Assembly: GCF_002386345.1 (NCBI RefSeq)
Contig: NZ_CP023507.1
Span: 1,550,001-1,614,000 of the forward strand
From: Streptococcus oralis
GTDB taxonomy: Bacteria; Bacillota; Bacilli; Lactobacillales; Streptococcaceae
Direction of reading: 5' to 3'
Length of the DNA stretch: 64,000 bases
Under the pieces are notes generated by a model that saw only the letters and a program-made list of their open reading frames with translations, had not been told where the DNA came from and did no database searches. Within the stretch, counting starts at the first letter, position 1. The number at the start of each line of letters is the position of its first letter. Of this stretch, positions 62,640-64,000 are shown piece by piece. The position numbers and the translations under genes were made by a program.

Positions 62640-63005
62640 TTATTCTCCTACAACTTTGATATTTTGAATGTAGACATTCACAGTCTGAGCAGTAATTCCT
62701 AGTTGATTTTCTAAACTAAAACGAACACGCTCTTGAATGTTTTTTGACACTTCGCTTATCTTTACTCCGTAGCTCAATACAGTATAAACATCAACTGCAA
62801 TGCTACCATCTTCGGCTGCTTTTATAACAACACCCTTAGAATAATTTTCCTTACCAAGAAGGGCTTGGAAATTGTCTTTGAGGGCATTTTTACTAGCCAT
62901 ACCGACCACTCCAAAAATCTCAGTTGCGGCACCACCTACTACGGTTGCAATCACTTCATCTGTCAGTTCGATTTGACCATCTTTTGTATTAATTTTTACA
63001 GTCAT
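62640..63005 (-). CDS. Asp23/Gls24 family envelope stress protein
   Basis: This YloU-type protein of 121 aa shows VKINTKDGQIELTDEVIATVVGGAATEIFGVVGMASKN at the N-terminus and the family's VDVYTVLSYGVKISEVSKNIQERVRFSLENQLG stretch. It is soluble. The Asp23 group associates with the cell envelope and is linked to alkaline or envelope stress, and this conserved copy is always next to fakA. The stop is two bases from the fakA start, so they are co-translated. Confidence 0.92.
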   Translation of the reverse strand: MTVKINTKDGQIELTDEVIATVVGGAATEIFGVVGMASKNALKDNFQALLGKENYSKGVVIKAAEDGSIAVDVYTVLSYGVKISEVSKNIQERVRFSLENQLGITAQTVNVYIQNIKVVGE

Positions 63006-63033
63006 TTTTTTTACCTCAACTAGTTGATACTCT

Positions 63034-63062
63034 ATTTTATCATATTTCAGCCCAAGTGTAAA
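63034..63062 (-). promoter_or_regulatory. asp23-fakA promoter
   Basis: The minus strand has -35 TTTACA (63062-63057), a 17-base spacer and -10 TAAAAT (63039-63034) with TG extension. Confidence 0.65.
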
Positions 63063-63126
63063 AGCAGAATGCTGTATCTGCGGATATTTACTCTATTTTT
63101 CAAATGGTTTTATCCTTAGAGCAAAA

Positions 63127-63150
63127 GAAAAAGACCAGTTAGGTCTTTTC
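63127..63150 (-). terminator. rpmB terminator
   Basis: AAAAGACC and GGTCTTTT form a perfect 8-bp stem with a five-base loop on the minus strand, followed by further T residues. Confidence 0.8.
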
Positions 63151-63157
63151 ATTTTTA

Positions 63158-63346
63158 TTAAACGCGTTCAACTTTACCTGATTTCAAAGCACGAGCTGAA
63201 GCCCAAACTTTTTTAGGTTTACCATCGATAAGAACCGTAACTTTTTGAAGGTTTGGTTTTACGGCACGTTTTGTTTGGTTCATCGCGTGTGAACGGTTGT
63301 TTCCTGATACAGTCTTACGACCTGTAAAGTAACATACTTTAGCCAT
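63158..63346 (-). CDS. rpmB: 50S ribosomal protein L28
   Basis: L28 is a small basic protein of the large ribosomal subunit. The 62-aa sequence [20 protein letters not shown] followed by [16 protein letters not shown] and the [14 protein letters not shown] end is typical for Firmicutes. AGGAGG precedes the ATG. It is transcribed alone from its own promoter and ends at a terminator. It is divergent from the decayed IS at the right edge and lies upstream of asp23-fakA in the same direction. Confidence 0.97.
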   Translation of the reverse strand: MAKVCYFTGRKTVSGNNRSHAMNQTKRAVKPNLQKVTVLIDGKPKKVWASARALKSGKVERV

Positions 63347-63404
63347 TGTGTTTTCCTCCTATTAGATCTAATATAGCGGATGTGCTAGCACCACATACCG
63401 TACT

Positions 63405-63433
63405 ATGTTATCACACTTTCTCTATTTTGGCAA
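63405..63433 (-). promoter_or_regulatory. rpmB promoter
   Basis: The minus strand has -35 TTGCCA (63433-63428), a 17-base spacer and -10 TAACAT (63410-63405) with TG extension. The stretch 63434-63539 beyond it shows no gene. Confidence 0.6.
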
Positions 63434-63539
63434 GGAAATTCGAAGACTTTTTAGTGTCTAAATTTTTGGGACTAGTCAAATATCCTTATAACTCCATAAG
63501 AAAGCGAGATTTTTCAGACAAAAAACTGGAAAAAGTTTC

Positions 63540-64000
63540 GGCTCTGTAATTTCTGTAGTGGGTAAAACCACTGTAGGAATGATGGAGCCTATTTGTTGTA
63601 GAAAAAAGTCCCATAAGATCTATAATGAAAAGCGACCAAACCATCATTAAAAAGACTTATATGGAACCATTCAATTTTATCACAAACACACTGGGGATCA
63701 AAGACTAGAACATTACTATTTTGGATGTTCTAGATGCTGGAACTCATAAAGAAATCATCGCTAAGCTGGATTATCCTGCTCCTAAATACCCTCACTTCCA
63801 AGGACAAATGACTAAATATGACTTCCGGAAAGAATCAAAAATTCCCTATTTAGAGTGTGCGGGTTACAAGACTCTCATTCGATTGAGAAAGCGCCGTTTC
63901 CGCTGTAAAATCTGTAAAAAAATGTCTGTCGCAATCAAGCCCTTAATCAGATTAAAGATAAAGAGGAGAAACATGAGTGGAGTCGTAACCATCAAAACGG
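63540..64000 (+). mobile_element. ISL3-family (IS1167-like) insertion sequence remnant
   Basis: GGCTCT at 63540 resembles an ISL3-family end. From 63661 a plus-strand frame reads MEPFNFITNTLGIKD, a TAG stop (63706-63708), then THKEIIAKLDYPAPKYP, YDFRKESKIPYLE and RLRKRRFRCKICKKM. These match the N-terminal part of IS1167-type transposases. The first zinc-ribbon cysteine pair has been lost (YPHFQ where CPxC is expected). Beyond about 63935 the similarity stops. The element is inactive, and its right end lies outside the window or has been deleted. Confidence 0.7.

Overview
The window comes from a mitis-group streptococcus (Streptococcus oralis/mitis type). The evidence is a low-GC genome, a complete dexB-side receptor/capsular polysaccharide locus with rml and glf genes, a BOX element, YSIRK surface proteins, and gene blocks that match pneumococcal neighbourhoods from memory: clpL-luxS-DUF1846-dexB-cps-GH101, the ilv operon, the str operon, and rpmB-asp23-fakA. 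The blocks are joined in a different order from the pneumococcus, so the chromosome is rearranged. There are no tRNA, rRNA or CRISPR features and no prophage.

Region 1 (1-1413): the 5' part of a GH101 endo-alpha-N-acetylgalactosaminidase gene running off the left edge. It appears to carry an extra trypsin-like serine protease module after the YSIRK signal, and has a one-base frameshift at the end of that module.

Region 2 (1792-19958): the cell-wall polysaccharide locus. Read on the minus strand it is wzg-wzh-wzd-wze (regulation and chain-length control), wchA (first sugar phosphate), wchF and further transferases including a Stealth-family hexose-1-phosphate transferase, wzy, wzx, glf, a probable galactofuranosyltransferase, rmlA, rmlC, an unidentified membrane protein, and rmlB. 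The last dTDP-rhamnose gene, rmlD, is detached on the plus strand with its own promoter, and converges on rmlB at a shared terminator. The genes predict a lipid-linked Glc-Rha-containing repeat with galactofuranose and a phosphodiester bridge, flipped by Wzx and polymerised by Wzy.

Region 3 (20144-28213): two AliB-like oligopeptide-binding lipoproteins, dexB (with a cre site on its -35 box), a DUF1846 protein and luxS.

Region 4 (28274-35396): a minimal BOX element, clpL with a CtsR-type operator and a 29-codon leader ORF, pflB, dinB and uppP.

Region 5 (35456-45776): a DUF2207 membrane protein, a fused amino-acid ABC transporter with its ATPase, a 71-aa protein with a near-consensus promoter, an SPFH protein, ilvA, and ilvB-ilvN-ilvC with a CodY-like box.

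Region 6 (46098-49417): the str operon (rpsL-rpsG-fusA), interrupted between rpsG and fusA by a 43-bp tandem repeat, a terminator and a new promoter.

Region 7 (49735-53429): two small membrane proteins, an ABC exporter, and a LuxR-type two-component system in one tightly overlapping operon.

Region 8 (53555-60790): a very large LPXTG surface protein with 11 CshA-type repeats, several almost identical at DNA level.

Region 9 (60970-64000): fakA-asp23, rpmB and a decayed ISL3-family (IS1167-like) remnant at the right edge.
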